From: JAAURB01 sp049647265
Lineage (GTDB): Bacteria > Cyanobacteriota > Cyanobacteriia > Cyanobacteriales > Microcoleaceae
Assembly (NCBI GenBank): GCA_049647265.1
Contig: JBARXJ010000048.1
Location: 372,001 to 436,000 of the forward strand
Length of the DNA stretch: 64,000 nucleotides
Reading direction: 5' to 3'
The notes under the pieces were generated by a model, which saw nothing but the letters and a program-made list of their open reading frames with translations, had not been told where the DNA came from and made no database searches. This document shows positions 27,134-36,578 of the stretch, piece after piece; position 1 is the first letter of the stretch, and the number at the start of each line of letters is the position of its first letter. Position numbers and translations under genes: made by a program.

Positions 27134-29065
27134 ATGACAATTATCACTCTACAATCTGTTCAGAAAGATTTTGGCATCAAGAATATCTTGAATCAAGCAA
27201 ATCTAAGTATTGATGATTCAGATAAAATCGGCTTGATTGGAACCAATGGTTCAGGGAAATCCACCCTGTTAAAAATGTTAGCAGGAATTGAACCGATTGA
27301 TGCTGGAAAAATGTGGATCAATTCTAAAGCTAATATTGTCTATCTGCCGCAAGAACCTGAATTAGACGAAAACAATACAGTTTTAGAACAGGTATTTGCT
27401 CATAGTGGTGAACAAATGCGCTTGATTCAAGCCTATGAAGAACTCTCTTTGAAGATTGCAAAACATCCAGAAGACAGTCAATTAATGACCCGTTTTTCTG
27501 AAGTGACTCAACAAATTGACGCGCTACAAGCCTGGGAATTAGAAACTCAAGCTAAAATTATTTTAACTCAATTAGGAATAGAAGATTTTGAGGTAAAAAT
27601 TGAAACCTTATCGGGTGGGTATCGCAAACGAATTGCTTTAGCCGCTGCCTTACTCTCCGAACCGGATTTACTCTTAATGGATGAACCCACAAACCATTTA
27701 GATGCGTTGTCTGTAGAATGGTTGCAAGGTTATCTGAAAAATTTAAAAGGTGCATTATTACTGATTACTCACGATCGCTATTTTCTCGATCAAGTCACCA
27801 CTCGAATTATTGAATTAGATCGAGGCGATTTATATGCTTATGAAGGCAATTATTCCTATTTTTTAGAGAAGAAAGCAGAAGCAGAAGTCACGGCTGTCAG
27901 TCAACAGCGAAAACATCGTGGTGTACTTCGTAAAGAACTAGAATGGCTCCGGCGTGGCCCTAAAGCGAGAGGAACAAAGCAAAAAGCAAGAATTCAAAGA
28001 ATTCAAGCCATGCAAGAAACAGACTTTAAAGCAGATATTGGGAAGGTAGAAATCTCCACACCTTCTCGCCGAATTGGTAAAAAAGTGATTGAATTAGATC
28101 AAGTTTCAAAACACTACGATGATCGTGTCATTGTTAAAGACTTTACTTATAAATTTAATCCAGATGATCGTATTGGAATTATCGGTAAAAATGGGATCGG
28201 AAAATCAACTCTGATGAATTTAGTGACAAACCGAGTTGAACCAGATTCTGGAACTATTGATATTGGGGAAACTATTCATATCGGTTATTTCGATCAACAA
28301 TCCGAACATTTAATGCAAGCTTTGAATCAAGAACAGCGAGTGATTGATTACCTTAAAGAAGTCGGAGAATATGTTAAGACGGCTGATGGTTCTCAGATTA
28401 GCGCCTCTCAAATGTTAGAACGGTTTTTGTTCTCTCCAAATCAACAATATGCGCCTTTACATAAACTCTCTGGCGGTGAAAAACGACGATTATTTTTATT
28501 ACAAGTGTTGATGGGTGCGCCGAATGTTTTAATATTAGATGAACCCACAAACGATTTAGATGTTCAAACCTTATCTGTTTTAGAAGATTATCTAGAAGAA
28601 TTTAACGGTTGTGTGATAACAGTTTCTCACGATCGCTACTTTTTGGATCGAACCGTTGAGATGATTTTATCGTTTGAATCTGAAGGAAAAATTCGTCAAT
28701 ATCCGGGGAATTATTCCTTGTATTTAGATTATAAAGCAGCCGAAGAAGAAGCTGCAAAAACTCAAGAAGTTGAATCCGTTAAGCCGCCAGCTACAGTGAC
28801 TCCAGCTAAACCCGATCAACGATTTTCCTGGGATAAAGACGGCAAGCGTAAACTCTCTTCCAAAGAACGGCGAGAATATCAAAGCCTAGAGAAAAAAGTG
28901 GCTCAATTAGAGACAGAAAAAGCGGAGTTAGAACATAAACTGTATCATAATCCGCCGGCTTCTATTGAAGCGTTACAAGAACTGAGTCAAACCGTTGAAC
29001 GTCTGAGTGAAGAAATTGATCAAGCAACGCTTCGATGGCTAGAATTAGCAGAAATAGATTCTTGA
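27134..29065 (+). CDS. ABC-F family ATPase (Uup-like)
   Basis: 643 residues, two fused ABC nucleotide-binding domains with no membrane part. Domain 1: GLIGTNGSGKSTLLKMLAG, LSGGYRKRIALAAAL, LLLMDEPTNHLD. Linker with basic RRGPKARGTKQKARIQR. Domain 2: GIIGKNGIGKSTLMNLV, LSGGEKRRLFLLQVL, LILDEPTNDLD. The C-terminal coiled coil (about 565-640, SSKERREYQSLEKKVAQLE) is the Uup-type arm. ABC-F proteins bind ribosomes and adjust translation or rescue stalled complexes; Uup is also linked to DNA-related phenotypes. The subclass is inferred from the C-terminal arm. Confidence 0.93.
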   Translation: MTIITLQSVQKDFGIKNILNQANLSIDDSDKIGLIGTNGSGKSTLLKMLAGIEPIDAGKMWINSKANIVYLPQEPELDENNTVLEQVFAHSGEQMRLIQAYEELSLKIAKHPEDSQLMTRFSEVTQQIDALQAWELETQAKIILTQLGIEDFEVKIETLSGGYRKRIALAAALLSEPDLLLMDEPTNHLDALSVEWLQGYLKNLKGALLLITHDRYFLDQVTTRIIELDRGDLYAYEGNYSYFLEKKAEAEVTAVSQQRKHRGVLRKELEWLRRGPKARGTKQKARIQRIQAMQETDFKADIGKVEISTPSRRIGKKVIELDQVSKHYDDRVIVKDFTYKFNPDDRIGIIGKNGIGKSTLMNLVTNRVEPDSGTIDIGETIHIGYFDQQSEHLMQALNQEQRVIDYLKEVGEYVKTADGSQISASQMLERFLFSPNQQYAPLHKLSGGEKRRLFLLQVLMGAPNVLILDEPTNDLDVQTLSVLEDYLEEFNGCVITVSHDRYFLDRTVEMILSFESEGKIRQYPGNYSLYLDYKAAEEEAAKTQEVESVKPPATVTPAKPDQRFSWDKDGKRKLSSKERREYQSLEKKVAQLETEKAELEHKLYHNPPASIEALQELSQTVERLSEEIDQATLRWLELAEIDS

Positions 29066-29070
29066 AGAAG

Positions 29071-29101
29071 GAGTCACCGAGTCACCGAGTCACCGAGTCA
29101 G
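29071..29101 (+). repeat. GAGTCACC tandem array
   Basis: Four units of the 8-mer GAGTCACC immediately downstream of the ABC-F gene. The rest of the region to 29372 holds short dispersed repeats (for example around 29190-29220, GCGCTAGCAACGCGAGTGAC) and no gene that I can support. Confidence 0.85.
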
Positions 29102-29372
29102 GAGGGAAAATTGCATGGGGATTATAACGGCCGACGAGCGTCAATCGCACCAACCGCGATTTTACATAGGCGTGTACCGATAACCCCAAACAATGCGCTA
29201 GCAACGCGAGTGACAGTGGGGTATTAAACCCATAAAGGAAATAATAAAAAAGAGGTGTTATTCGTTACTCGTTTTTTGTCATTTGTCGTTACGGATTTGT
29301 TTCTAACAGTACACTAAATTCACTATCCTCTACTTCCTCAAATAACTTCGGACAAATAACGAATAATAAGAG

Positions 29373-30149
29373 CTAAAATCTAAAAAAGGGCCAGTCTGAA
29401 GTCCGATAATAGCGTGTCATATCGTCAAATTTTCGTAATTCTGCTGCTTTTACTGTAAATTCTAAGGGAGCATCTAATAACTGTTGGTTGATTTGGGAAA
29501 ATTGTTCAGTGAGTTGATCTCGATCTAAATCTTTTGGAATTTCACCAAAGTAACCGAAGGTAATATGAGCCGTCAAATAATACTGCTGTTCAATCCCTGC
29601 GGCCATCACACTATGATTTTGATAAACGGCTCGACGCAATTGTAGAATCTGATTGTAGGATGCTTCATCCCTTGGTACAAGACAAACCCCTAAGGCTCGA
29701 GTCATGACAATCAAACCAAATACTTGCCAGCGAATCGGCTGATTGTGACTTAATTTTAATGTATCAAAAGATTGGGCGATCGCAGCTTGTAGCTTTTCCT
29801 CAAAACCCGGCGTTTTAACTGCATCTCGATAAGAACTATCCCAAATTAAATCGGCTAACGTCAGATGTAAACTCTCTGGAGGAATGGGGATGAAAAAATT
29901 AGAATCTAAACTTTGGCTAACCTGCTGTTGCACTGCCTGTAAAGTTTGGTAAAATCCTTGATTTTCTGTATCAACTTCTGCCGGTGGTGTGATAATAGAA
30001 TAACCCGGAAACGGCACAGCAACCCGTTTACCCGAATCCTGAAGCTGATACTTAGGAGATTCCTGAATCAGTTCAAGTTGGGAAAGATAAGCCTCAGGCA
30101 AGGTCAGCCGAGCCACTCGGTTAACATAAACTTGATATGTATCGTCCAA
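29373..30149 (-). CDS. 2H phosphoesterase superfamily protein (DUF1868-like)
   Basis: 258 residues. Two His-x-Thr motifs, HLTLADLIWD (about 126-135) and HITFGYFGE (about 197-205), are the hallmark of 2H phosphoesterases (RNA ligase/cyclic phosphodiesterase fold). The N-terminal block GKRVAVPFPGYSIITPP and the FQxL-type spacing fit the DUF1868 group found in cyanobacteria. The substrate is unknown; a 2',3'-cyclic or similar phosphodiester is expected from the fold. The start is TTG at 30149, supported by GAGGGA about nine nt upstream; there is no ATG nearby. Divergent from holA with 35 bp between. Confidence 0.8.
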   Translation of the reverse strand: MDDTYQVYVNRVARLTLPEAYLSQLELIQESPKYQLQDSGKRVAVPFPGYSIITPPAEVDTENQGFYQTLQAVQQQVSQSLDSNFFIPIPPESLHLTLADLIWDSSYRDAVKTPGFEEKLQAAIAQSFDTLKLSHNQPIRWQVFGLIVMTRALGVCLVPRDEASYNQILQLRRAVYQNHSVMAAGIEQQYYLTAHITFGYFGEIPKDLDRDQLTEQFSQINQQLLDAPLEFTVKAAELRKFDDMTRYYRTSDWPFFRF

Positions 30150-30184
30150 TGCTAGTTCCCTCGTTTGTCAATCAATAAATCGTA

Positions 30185-31186
30185 ATGCCAATATACCTTT
30201 ACTGGGGAGAAGATGACTTCTCACGAGATCAAGCCGTCACTCAACTGAAGCAGTCTGTTCTCGATCCCAGTTGGTCTAACTTTAATTTTGACAAAATCCT
30301 ACCGGATCAGCCAAATGCTGTGATTGCTGGCCTTAACCAAGCGATGACTCCCCCCTTCGGTTTAGGAAGTCGTTTAGTGTGGCTAGTCAACTGTCCCATT
30401 ACCCATCATTGTGCTGCTGATGTTCTCCTCGAACTTGAACGGACTCTACCTATTGTACCGGATACAACCACTTTACTTTTCACCCACTCAAACAAACCCG
30501 ATGGCCGCCTCAAATCTACCAAATTATTGCAAAAATACGCCACCCTTCAAGAGTTTTCCCCCATTCCTCCTTGGAAAACCGAACAGTTAGTGCAGCGCGT
30601 CCGAAAAGCAGCAACAGAAGCAGGACTCAAACTAACCGAAGCGGCGATCGCCACCTTAGCCGAAGCCGTGGGAAATGATACCCGTCAACTGTATAATGAA
30701 TTAGAGAAACTACGACTGTACAGTGAAGACTCAACCACCGTCATAGAAGTCTCTGCGATCGCGGCTTTAGTTCAAGTCAATACCCAAAGTAGCCTGAAGT
30801 TAGCCGCTGCCATTCGAGTCGGTCAAACCACAGATGCACTCAGTTTACTGGCAGAATTACTGGCGCATAACGAACCCGCTTTAAAAATTATTGCCACACT
30901 CGTGGGACAATTTCGCACCTGGTTGTGGGTGAAATTGATGATGGAAATGGGAGTCCGAGATGTCCGAGAAATTGCTCAAGCCGCCGAAGTGGGTAACCCC
31001 AAACGCATCTATTTTCTACAAAAAGAAGTTGAGTCTGTTTCGTTAACCTCCCTCAAACAAACCTTACCCCAGTTACTCGAATTTGAAGTGAGGCTGAAAC
31101 GGGGAAAAGATAGTACCGCCACGCTGCAAACCGCCGTTATTACCCTGTGTAACTTATTTCAACCGGGAACTTTTTCCCCTTTTTAA
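30185..31186 (+). CDS. holA: DNA polymerase III subunit delta
   Basis: 333 residues. Clamp-loader subunit that opens the beta sliding clamp during replication. N-terminal IYLYWGEDDFSRDQAVTQL is the typical delta start, followed by an NFDKI-type block and LGSRLVWLVNCP. EAVGNDTRQLYNELEKLRLY is the conserved domain-II to III signature (GNDxRxLxNELEKL), and FRTWLWVKLM lies in the C-terminal collar domain. Length and motifs match cyanobacterial HolA; no oddities. Confidence 0.94.
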   Translation: MPIYLYWGEDDFSRDQAVTQLKQSVLDPSWSNFNFDKILPDQPNAVIAGLNQAMTPPFGLGSRLVWLVNCPITHHCAADVLLELERTLPIVPDTTTLLFTHSNKPDGRLKSTKLLQKYATLQEFSPIPPWKTEQLVQRVRKAATEAGLKLTEAAIATLAEAVGNDTRQLYNELEKLRLYSEDSTTVIEVSAIAALVQVNTQSSLKLAAAIRVGQTTDALSLLAELLAHNEPALKIIATLVGQFRTWLWVKLMMEMGVRDVREIAQAAEVGNPKRIYFLQKEVESVSLTSLKQTLPQLLEFEVRLKRGKDSTATLQTAVITLCNLFQPGTFSPF

Positions 31187-31641
31187 ACGTCCAAAGCAGA
31201 CAGTGATGATTCAGTTGATGTTTCACCTCCATCTGATGTCCCCGATATGTGCCTGAATCTCCCAGCCCACCAGAGAGTTAAAGGTGGGTTAAGTAGAATT
31301 AAAAACATTGTACAGCTTGGGAAAACTAATAGTATTATAGGGAGAAAAGTCAATTGCAGTTGATCCGTCACTTCGAGCTTGACGCAGTTACAGCCGTTCG
31401 CGCTCCGCGTGGCGTAAGCCGTATCCCGGAGGAGGTGGGGAATTGCTGAGGTTTCCTCAGAATCGCTCGTACCGCCGTCTTGCGCGACTGCTCGAACTGT
31501 GACCCCAACACAAATCTCCAAAAGCTTTATTCATCATTGCTTTGAACCGATTGTGTTAAATTTAAACCAACCCAGCCGAATCAATAGGCTAGGGAACTGT
31601 AAAGAAGACGCCAGTTATCGCAACTAGAGGGCTAGCGAACC
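31187..31641. repeat. Repeat-filled intergenic region after holA
   Basis: 455 bp. It contains the TACGGCT-type element at 31393-31425, related in reverse complement to the insertion inside the hybrid kinase GAF domain, and other short dispersed pieces. A 112-codon minus-strand ORF across it is made of repeat sequence and is not called. Confidence 0.6.
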
Positions 31642-32667
31642 ATGCCAGAGCAAAATCAAAGGGAACTTGCCCAGCAAGGCGATCCAACCGCGATCGAAGC
31701 TGCAATCAACCATTCACTGAAGCCCAGAGGCATTACGGCTGAGGTAATGCGGGACAATGGCTGTCTTCATGTGATGATGGAGGGCGATCAAGTTCCAACA
31801 AACCAGTCATCCCTTGTGACATTTGTTCGCAATGGAATGGCTAAACTAAATATTGAATCTATCTATAAACTAAAAGTTTATGGACGCAAATTTGGAGCGG
31901 ACTTACCCGCCTGGGAAGATGAAATCCTGCTGAAATCCCCTCCCCCAGAGGAGATGTTAGTCGAAGAAATCGAGATGTCTTCAGATACAGAACCCTCCTC
32001 TTCAGTGCCACTGATCGATGATGATTTAGACATCGATCGCCAAATGGAACGAGAATTCACCATGGATATGCCGATGCCCATGAGTGATGAAGAGATCGAT
32101 CTCGATGACGATGAAATTGATCTAGACGATCAACCGAACTTTGACGATGAAGATCATCATCCCGAAGAAGATGACGATGAAGATGAAGACGAAATCTTAG
32201 ACGATCAATCCGGGAATCGGAGTAAGATCTTTCTTTTTATTCTATTGTTACTCCTACTCGCTTTAGCTGCCTTAGCGGGATTACATTTGAGTGGGGTTTA
32301 CAAGTTGCCTTTCCTCGGAGGAGACGGATCTGGGTCTGACATCGATCCCCTACCCACAGAGACTGACCCTGAAACGATCATTGATTCTGAGCCGGGAGAA
32401 ACCCCTCAGACAGCTCCTCCTCAAACCCCTATTTCTGATCCATGGCGAGAAGCCGTGAATACAGCCATCAGCGCCGCCAATTTAGCCCAGACTGCCCAAA
32501 CTCAAGCCGAGTGGAATACAGTCGCCAATGAATGGGGAAGAGCCGTAGAACTGATGCAGCAAGTGCCACAAGAGAGCGAAAATTACAGCACTGCTCAGCA
32601 AAAGGTGGTTGAATATAGCAATAACCAACAAATTGCATTACAACGAGCGCAGAATGCTCCCAATTAA
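31642..32667 (+). CDS. Conserved cyanobacterial membrane protein with acidic linker
   Basis: 341 residues. An N-terminal globular domain (about 1-97; ELAQQGDPTAIEAAINHSL, RGITAEVMRDNGCLHVMM, KVYGRKFGADLPAW) recurs in many cyanobacterial proteins. Then come a very acidic disordered linker (about 98-193, rich in DDE and DED), a transmembrane helix (about 195-219, IFLFILLLLLLALAALAGL), a Pro/Thr/Asp-rich stretch, and a C-terminal helical domain (about 270-341, AWNTVANEWGRAVELMQQVP-like pattern) as seen in other cyanobacterial membrane proteins. Function unknown; the N-domain is probably cytosolic and the C-domain periplasmic or lumenal. Confidence 0.8.
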   Translation: MPEQNQRELAQQGDPTAIEAAINHSLKPRGITAEVMRDNGCLHVMMEGDQVPTNQSSLVTFVRNGMAKLNIESIYKLKVYGRKFGADLPAWEDEILLKSPPPEEMLVEEIEMSSDTEPSSSVPLIDDDLDIDRQMEREFTMDMPMPMSDEEIDLDDDEIDLDDQPNFDDEDHHPEEDDDEDEDEILDDQSGNRSKIFLFILLLLLLALAALAGLHLSGVYKLPFLGGDGSGSDIDPLPTETDPETIIDSEPGETPQTAPPQTPISDPWREAVNTAISAANLAQTAQTQAEWNTVANEWGRAVELMQQVPQESENYSTAQQKVVEYSNNQQIALQRAQNAPN

Positions 32668-32811
32668 AACAAAACACATAACCGGGTTTGTCAGCAAACC
32701 CGGCTGATGGTATAGCATTACACTGGATTTAAATACGATCCTGCTTCTCCTTCGATGTTGGAGATAAAAATAGTCCGCTCAAGATGCGATCGCGCTCAAC
32801 TCATCAATTAA

Positions 32812-32896
32812 TGCGGAACCCGGGACTTGAACCCGGAAGTCTTTATCAGACACTAGAACCTGAATCTAGCGCGTCTACCAATTCCGCCAGTTCCGC
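32812..32896 (-). tRNA. tRNA-Leu (CAG)
   Basis: 85-nt type II tRNA on the minus strand. Acceptor GCGGAAC pairs with GTTCCGC, discriminator A. The anticodon loop TTCAGGT gives CAG. It has a long variable arm and a T arm with GGTTCAAGTCC. CCA is not encoded. Confidence 0.95.
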
Positions 32897-33396
32897 TGGG
32901 GATTTTATTCGCACAGCTTTTAATTATACCTAGCAGAGTTTAGATTGTCAATATAGTGTTAGGGAACAGGCAAATAGGCAAGTAGCGGTCAGACCCCCTC
33001 CGGGTTCGGCAGTTGCTCAACTTGGGGAGACCCCAAGACCGCACTGCACTCACCGCGCCACCTGTGGGCGCTTTCGCGTAGCGTGTGCGTACAGCACGTA
33101 GGGAACGCTGACCTTAGCGTCAGCCATGCCCGCCAGGGCTATAGAGAGGCACTCTTGGGGAAGAAGGGAACAGCCACTCGGTGCTACAGGCAACGGCGGA
33201 ATATTCTGTCTCCTGAATACTGACTCCTGACGGGCGTGACTCCTAAATTCAGACTCCTAAATTCTCACAAATCATAAGTGAATTGCTATAGCAATGGTGC
33301 AACTTTCAAGCTTCTGAATGGGAATTGGCGAATCTGTGAGTATACTGAATTATTTAATAACTCAGATCAATTTGCTCTAGATAATTGCGAGAAATC
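32897..33396. other. Intergenic region with degenerate small repeats
   Basis: 500 bp between tRNA-Leu(CAG) and the first LRR gene. About 33070-33125 has short GC-rich elements (TTCGCGTAGCGTGTGCGTA and AGCACGTAGGGAACGCTGAC) of the same family style as the 31.4 kb element. The last 90 bp upstream of 33397 are shared in part with the region upstream of the second LRR gene. Confidence 0.6.
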
Positions 33397-34692
33397 ATGA
33401 AAAAAAATTTTATAATTAGCTTACTAACTTGCTTGATTTTAGTTATCAGTAATCAGGTTGTCTATTCACAGACGAAGAACAATTCACCTCAATATCAGAC
33501 CTTTGAGGAATGGTGTATTAATCGAGAGAATTTGACACCTGAGGCACGATATACAGTTGAGGCGTTGCTTTCGGTTGCAGGAACACAAGAATGTAATACT
33601 GCCCAGTCTGTCTTGGAACAAACAGAACAGTTAGTATTGAGCGGTCGCACTATTACGGATATATCACCGTTGGCTAATTTGATTGAGGTGAGAGAGCTTT
33701 ATTTATCTGAAAATCAAATAACAGATATATCGCCGTTGGCTAATTTGATCAATTTGGAAACTCTTTTCCTAAGTTCTAATCAGATAACAGATATATCGCC
33801 ATTAGCTAATCTGATGAATTTAGAAAGGCTTTACCTAGATGAAAATCAAATCAACAATATATCATCGGTCGCTAATCTGATTAAATTAGAAACTCTTTAC
33901 CTAGATGAAAATCAAATCAACAATATATCACCGTTAGCTAATTTGATAAATTTAGAAAAGCTTGACCTATCTGAAAATCAAGTCAACAATATATCATCGG
34001 TCGCTAATTTGATCAATTTGAGATGGCTTATTTTGCATAATAATCAAATCAACAATATATCATCAGTCGCTAATTTGATCAATTTGGAACTGCTTAGTAT
34101 AGAAAATAATCAAATAGCAGATATATTACCATTAGCTAATTTGATCAATTTGGAAGATCTTGCTCTAAGTTCTAATCAAATCACGGATATCTCACCGTTA
34201 GCTAATTTGATGAATTTAAAAAAACTTAGTATAGAAAATAATCAAATAGCAGATATATCGCCGTTAGCTAATTTGATGAATTTGGAGTCACTTTACCTAG
34301 ATGAAAATCAAATAACGGATATATTGCCATTAGCTAATCTGATGAATTTGAAATCGCTTAACCTAAGTTCTAATCCAATTAACAGTATATCGCCGTTGGC
34401 TAATTTGATAAATCTAGAAACACTTGGCTTAGAGTTTAATCAAATAATGGATATATCACCGTTGGCTAATCTGATGAATTTAACAACTCTTTACCTAGAT
34501 AAAAATCAAATAACGGATATCTCACCCTTAGCTAATTTGATCAATTTGAGATGGCTTCAACTAGAGGATAATCAAATAACGGATGTCTCACCGTTAGCTA
34601 ATTTGATCAATTTGGAAACTCTTTTCCTATCTGAAAATCCAATTTCTGACACTAATTGTCCCCTTCAGCCTGAAACGGTGTGTCAATTCTAA
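33397..34692 (+). CDS. Exported internalin-type leucine-rich repeat protein, copy 1
   Basis: 431 residues from ATG 33397 (a TTG 12 nt upstream would add four residues; the paralogue's start decides). Signal peptide MKKNFIISLLTCLILVIS then VYSQ. A short cap with CINRENLTPEARYTVEALL and a conserved Cys is followed by about 15 repeats of 22 residues (NQITDISPLANLINLETLFL), the internalin/SDS22-like type, and a C-terminal CPLQPETVC pair. LRRs of this type bind proteins; exported forms in cyanobacteria have unknown partners. The repeats are almost identical at DNA level. A paralogue lies 131 bp downstream. Confidence 0.9.
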   Translation: MKKNFIISLLTCLILVISNQVVYSQTKNNSPQYQTFEEWCINRENLTPEARYTVEALLSVAGTQECNTAQSVLEQTEQLVLSGRTITDISPLANLIEVRELYLSENQITDISPLANLINLETLFLSSNQITDISPLANLMNLERLYLDENQINNISSVANLIKLETLYLDENQINNISPLANLINLEKLDLSENQVNNISSVANLINLRWLILHNNQINNISSVANLINLELLSIENNQIADILPLANLINLEDLALSSNQITDISPLANLMNLKKLSIENNQIADISPLANLMNLESLYLDENQITDILPLANLMNLKSLNLSSNPINSISPLANLINLETLGLEFNQIMDISPLANLMNLTTLYLDKNQITDISPLANLINLRWLQLEDNQITDVSPLANLINLETLFLSENPISDTNCPLQPETVCQF

Positions 34693-34823
34693 CTGTTTAT
34701 TCGGAATAGTTAACTTTTGACAGATACGTTGCGCTAATTCAGCCGGAATATGTTCTAATATAATATCAAAAGCTGCTAGTTGATTATTAGTGATAAATTA
34801 GCTCTAGGTAATTGCGATAAATT

Positions 34824-36170
34824 ATGAAAAAAAATTTTATTATTAGCTTACTCACTTGCTTAATTTTAGTTATTAGTTGTCAGTTTATCTACTCACCTCA
34901 ATATCAAACCTTCGAGGAGTGGTGTATTAATCGAGAGAATTTGACACCTGAAACCCGACATACAGTTGAGGTATTGCTAGAGGTTGCAGAAACAAAAGAA
35001 TGTAATATTGCTCAGTCTATATTGGAGCAGAAAGAAGAGTTGAAATTAAGCGATCGCACTATCACGGATCTGTCACCATTCGCTAATTTTACTAACTTCG
35101 TCAGACTTTCCCTATATACTAATCAGATAACAGATATATCGCCATTAGCTAATCTGATAAATTTAGAATGGCTTATCCTATATTCTGATCAAACCACCGA
35201 TATATCGCCCTTAGCCAAGTTTATCAACTTGAAAGCGCTTGTCTTATCTTCTTATGAAATAACGGATATATCGCCATTAGCTAATTTGATAAACTTGGAA
35301 CGGCTTTCCCTAAATACTAGTCAAATAACGGACATATCACCGTTAGCCAATCTGATAAATTTGAAATCGCTTAACCTATATTCTCCTCAACTAACGGATA
35401 TATCACCGTTAGCCAATCTGATAAATTTAGAACGGTTTTACCTCAGTTCTAATCAAATAACGGATGTGTCACCCTTAGCTAATCTGATGAATTTAAAAGT
35501 GCTTTCTCTAAATTCTAATCAAATAACAGATATGTCACCGTTGGCTAATCTAATTGACTTGACACGGCTTTCTCTAAGTTCTAATCAAATAACAGATGTC
35601 TCACCGTTGGCTAATCTAACTAATTTGACACGGCTTAACCTAGATCATAATAAAATTAGTGATGTTTCACCTTTAGCTAATTTGATAAATTTGGAAGATC
35701 TTTCCTTATCTAATAATAAAATCAGTGATGTGTCACCTTTAACTAATTTGATTGAGTTGAGAGAGCTTCACATAAGGTCTAATCAAATAATAGATGTGTC
35801 ACCTTTAGCTAATTTAATGAATTTATATTCGCTTCACATAAGTTCTAATCAAATAACGGATATATCACCTTTAGCTAATCTGATGAATTTATATTCGCTT
35901 CACATAAGTTCTAATCAAATAACGGATATATCACCTTTAGCTAATCTGATAAATTTGGCACGGCTTGACCTAAGTTCTAATCAAATAACGGATGTGTCAC
36001 CTTTAGCTAATTTGATAAATTTAAAACAGCTTTCTCTAGGTTTTAATCAAATAACAGATGTGTCGCCTTTAGCTAATCTAATTAACTTGGAATTGCTTGG
36101 ACTATATAACAATCCAATTCCTGAGCCGACTTGTCCCCTTCAGCCAGAAACGGTGTGTATATTCTACTAA
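34824..36170 (+). CDS. Exported internalin-type leucine-rich repeat protein, copy 2
   Basis: 448 residues, tandem paralogue of the upstream gene. The signal peptide (MKKNFIISLLTCLILVIS), the cap (YQTFEEWCINRENLTPE) and the C-terminal CPLQPETVC are almost identical; similarity also covers the untranslated region just before the ATG. It has about 16 repeats of 22 residues. Repeats 12 and 13 are near-perfect 66-bp copies (MNLYSLHISSNQITDISPLA twice, near 35817-35945), showing recent expansion. The first repeat is divergent (SPFANFTNFVRL). Confidence 0.9.
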   Translation: MKKNFIISLLTCLILVISCQFIYSPQYQTFEEWCINRENLTPETRHTVEVLLEVAETKECNIAQSILEQKEELKLSDRTITDLSPFANFTNFVRLSLYTNQITDISPLANLINLEWLILYSDQTTDISPLAKFINLKALVLSSYEITDISPLANLINLERLSLNTSQITDISPLANLINLKSLNLYSPQLTDISPLANLINLERFYLSSNQITDVSPLANLMNLKVLSLNSNQITDMSPLANLIDLTRLSLSSNQITDVSPLANLTNLTRLNLDHNKISDVSPLANLINLEDLSLSNNKISDVSPLTNLIELRELHIRSNQIIDVSPLANLMNLYSLHISSNQITDISPLANLMNLYSLHISSNQITDISPLANLINLARLDLSSNQITDVSPLANLINLKQLSLGFNQITDVSPLANLINLELLGLYNNPIPEPTCPLQPETVCIFY

Positions 36171-36578
36171 AACGGTGTATATATTCTGATTGCTTCAGTC
36201 AGAAGTTAGAAGTCTGCCCCCTAAATCCCCCAACCCTACAACTCCGTCACGCTACGCGAAGGGGGACTTTGATAGATGGGGAACTTGGACAACTGGAGAA
36301 TAGGTAAATTCTTGCTCCCCCTTTTCCCCTCCTGGGAGGGGTTAGGGGCGGGTTGGTCTGGGGGCTAATTCTTATGTCCAATCACGAATGACTAAGAACG
36401 AATGACAGCACATAGCGCTATATATGTCATCAAACCTTGTCAAGACTGTTTAGAACAATCTATCAGAATCCGAACCGCTACCCTTACAATGATGAGTTGT
36501 TTGTAAAAGGTGAGATAGTTAGTATTATCGCTTACCCCCACTAACAGATACGACAGAATCTATATAGAGAGTTTGATT
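36171..36578. other. Intergenic region upstream of carB
   Basis: About 400 bp with dispersed C-rich and palindromic pieces (near 36225-36265, CCCCCTAAATCCCCC and CGCTACGCGAAGGGGG; near 36310-36350, TTTTCCCCTCCTGGGAGGGG). The last 150 bp are ordinary AT-rich leader. GAGAG precedes the carB ATG by about 8 nt. Confidence 0.6.

Noticed and set aside
31183..31521. 112-codon minus-strand ORF after holA
   Set aside because: It runs through dispersed repeat sequence (the element at 31393-31425) and overlaps the holA stop; no protein-like pattern.
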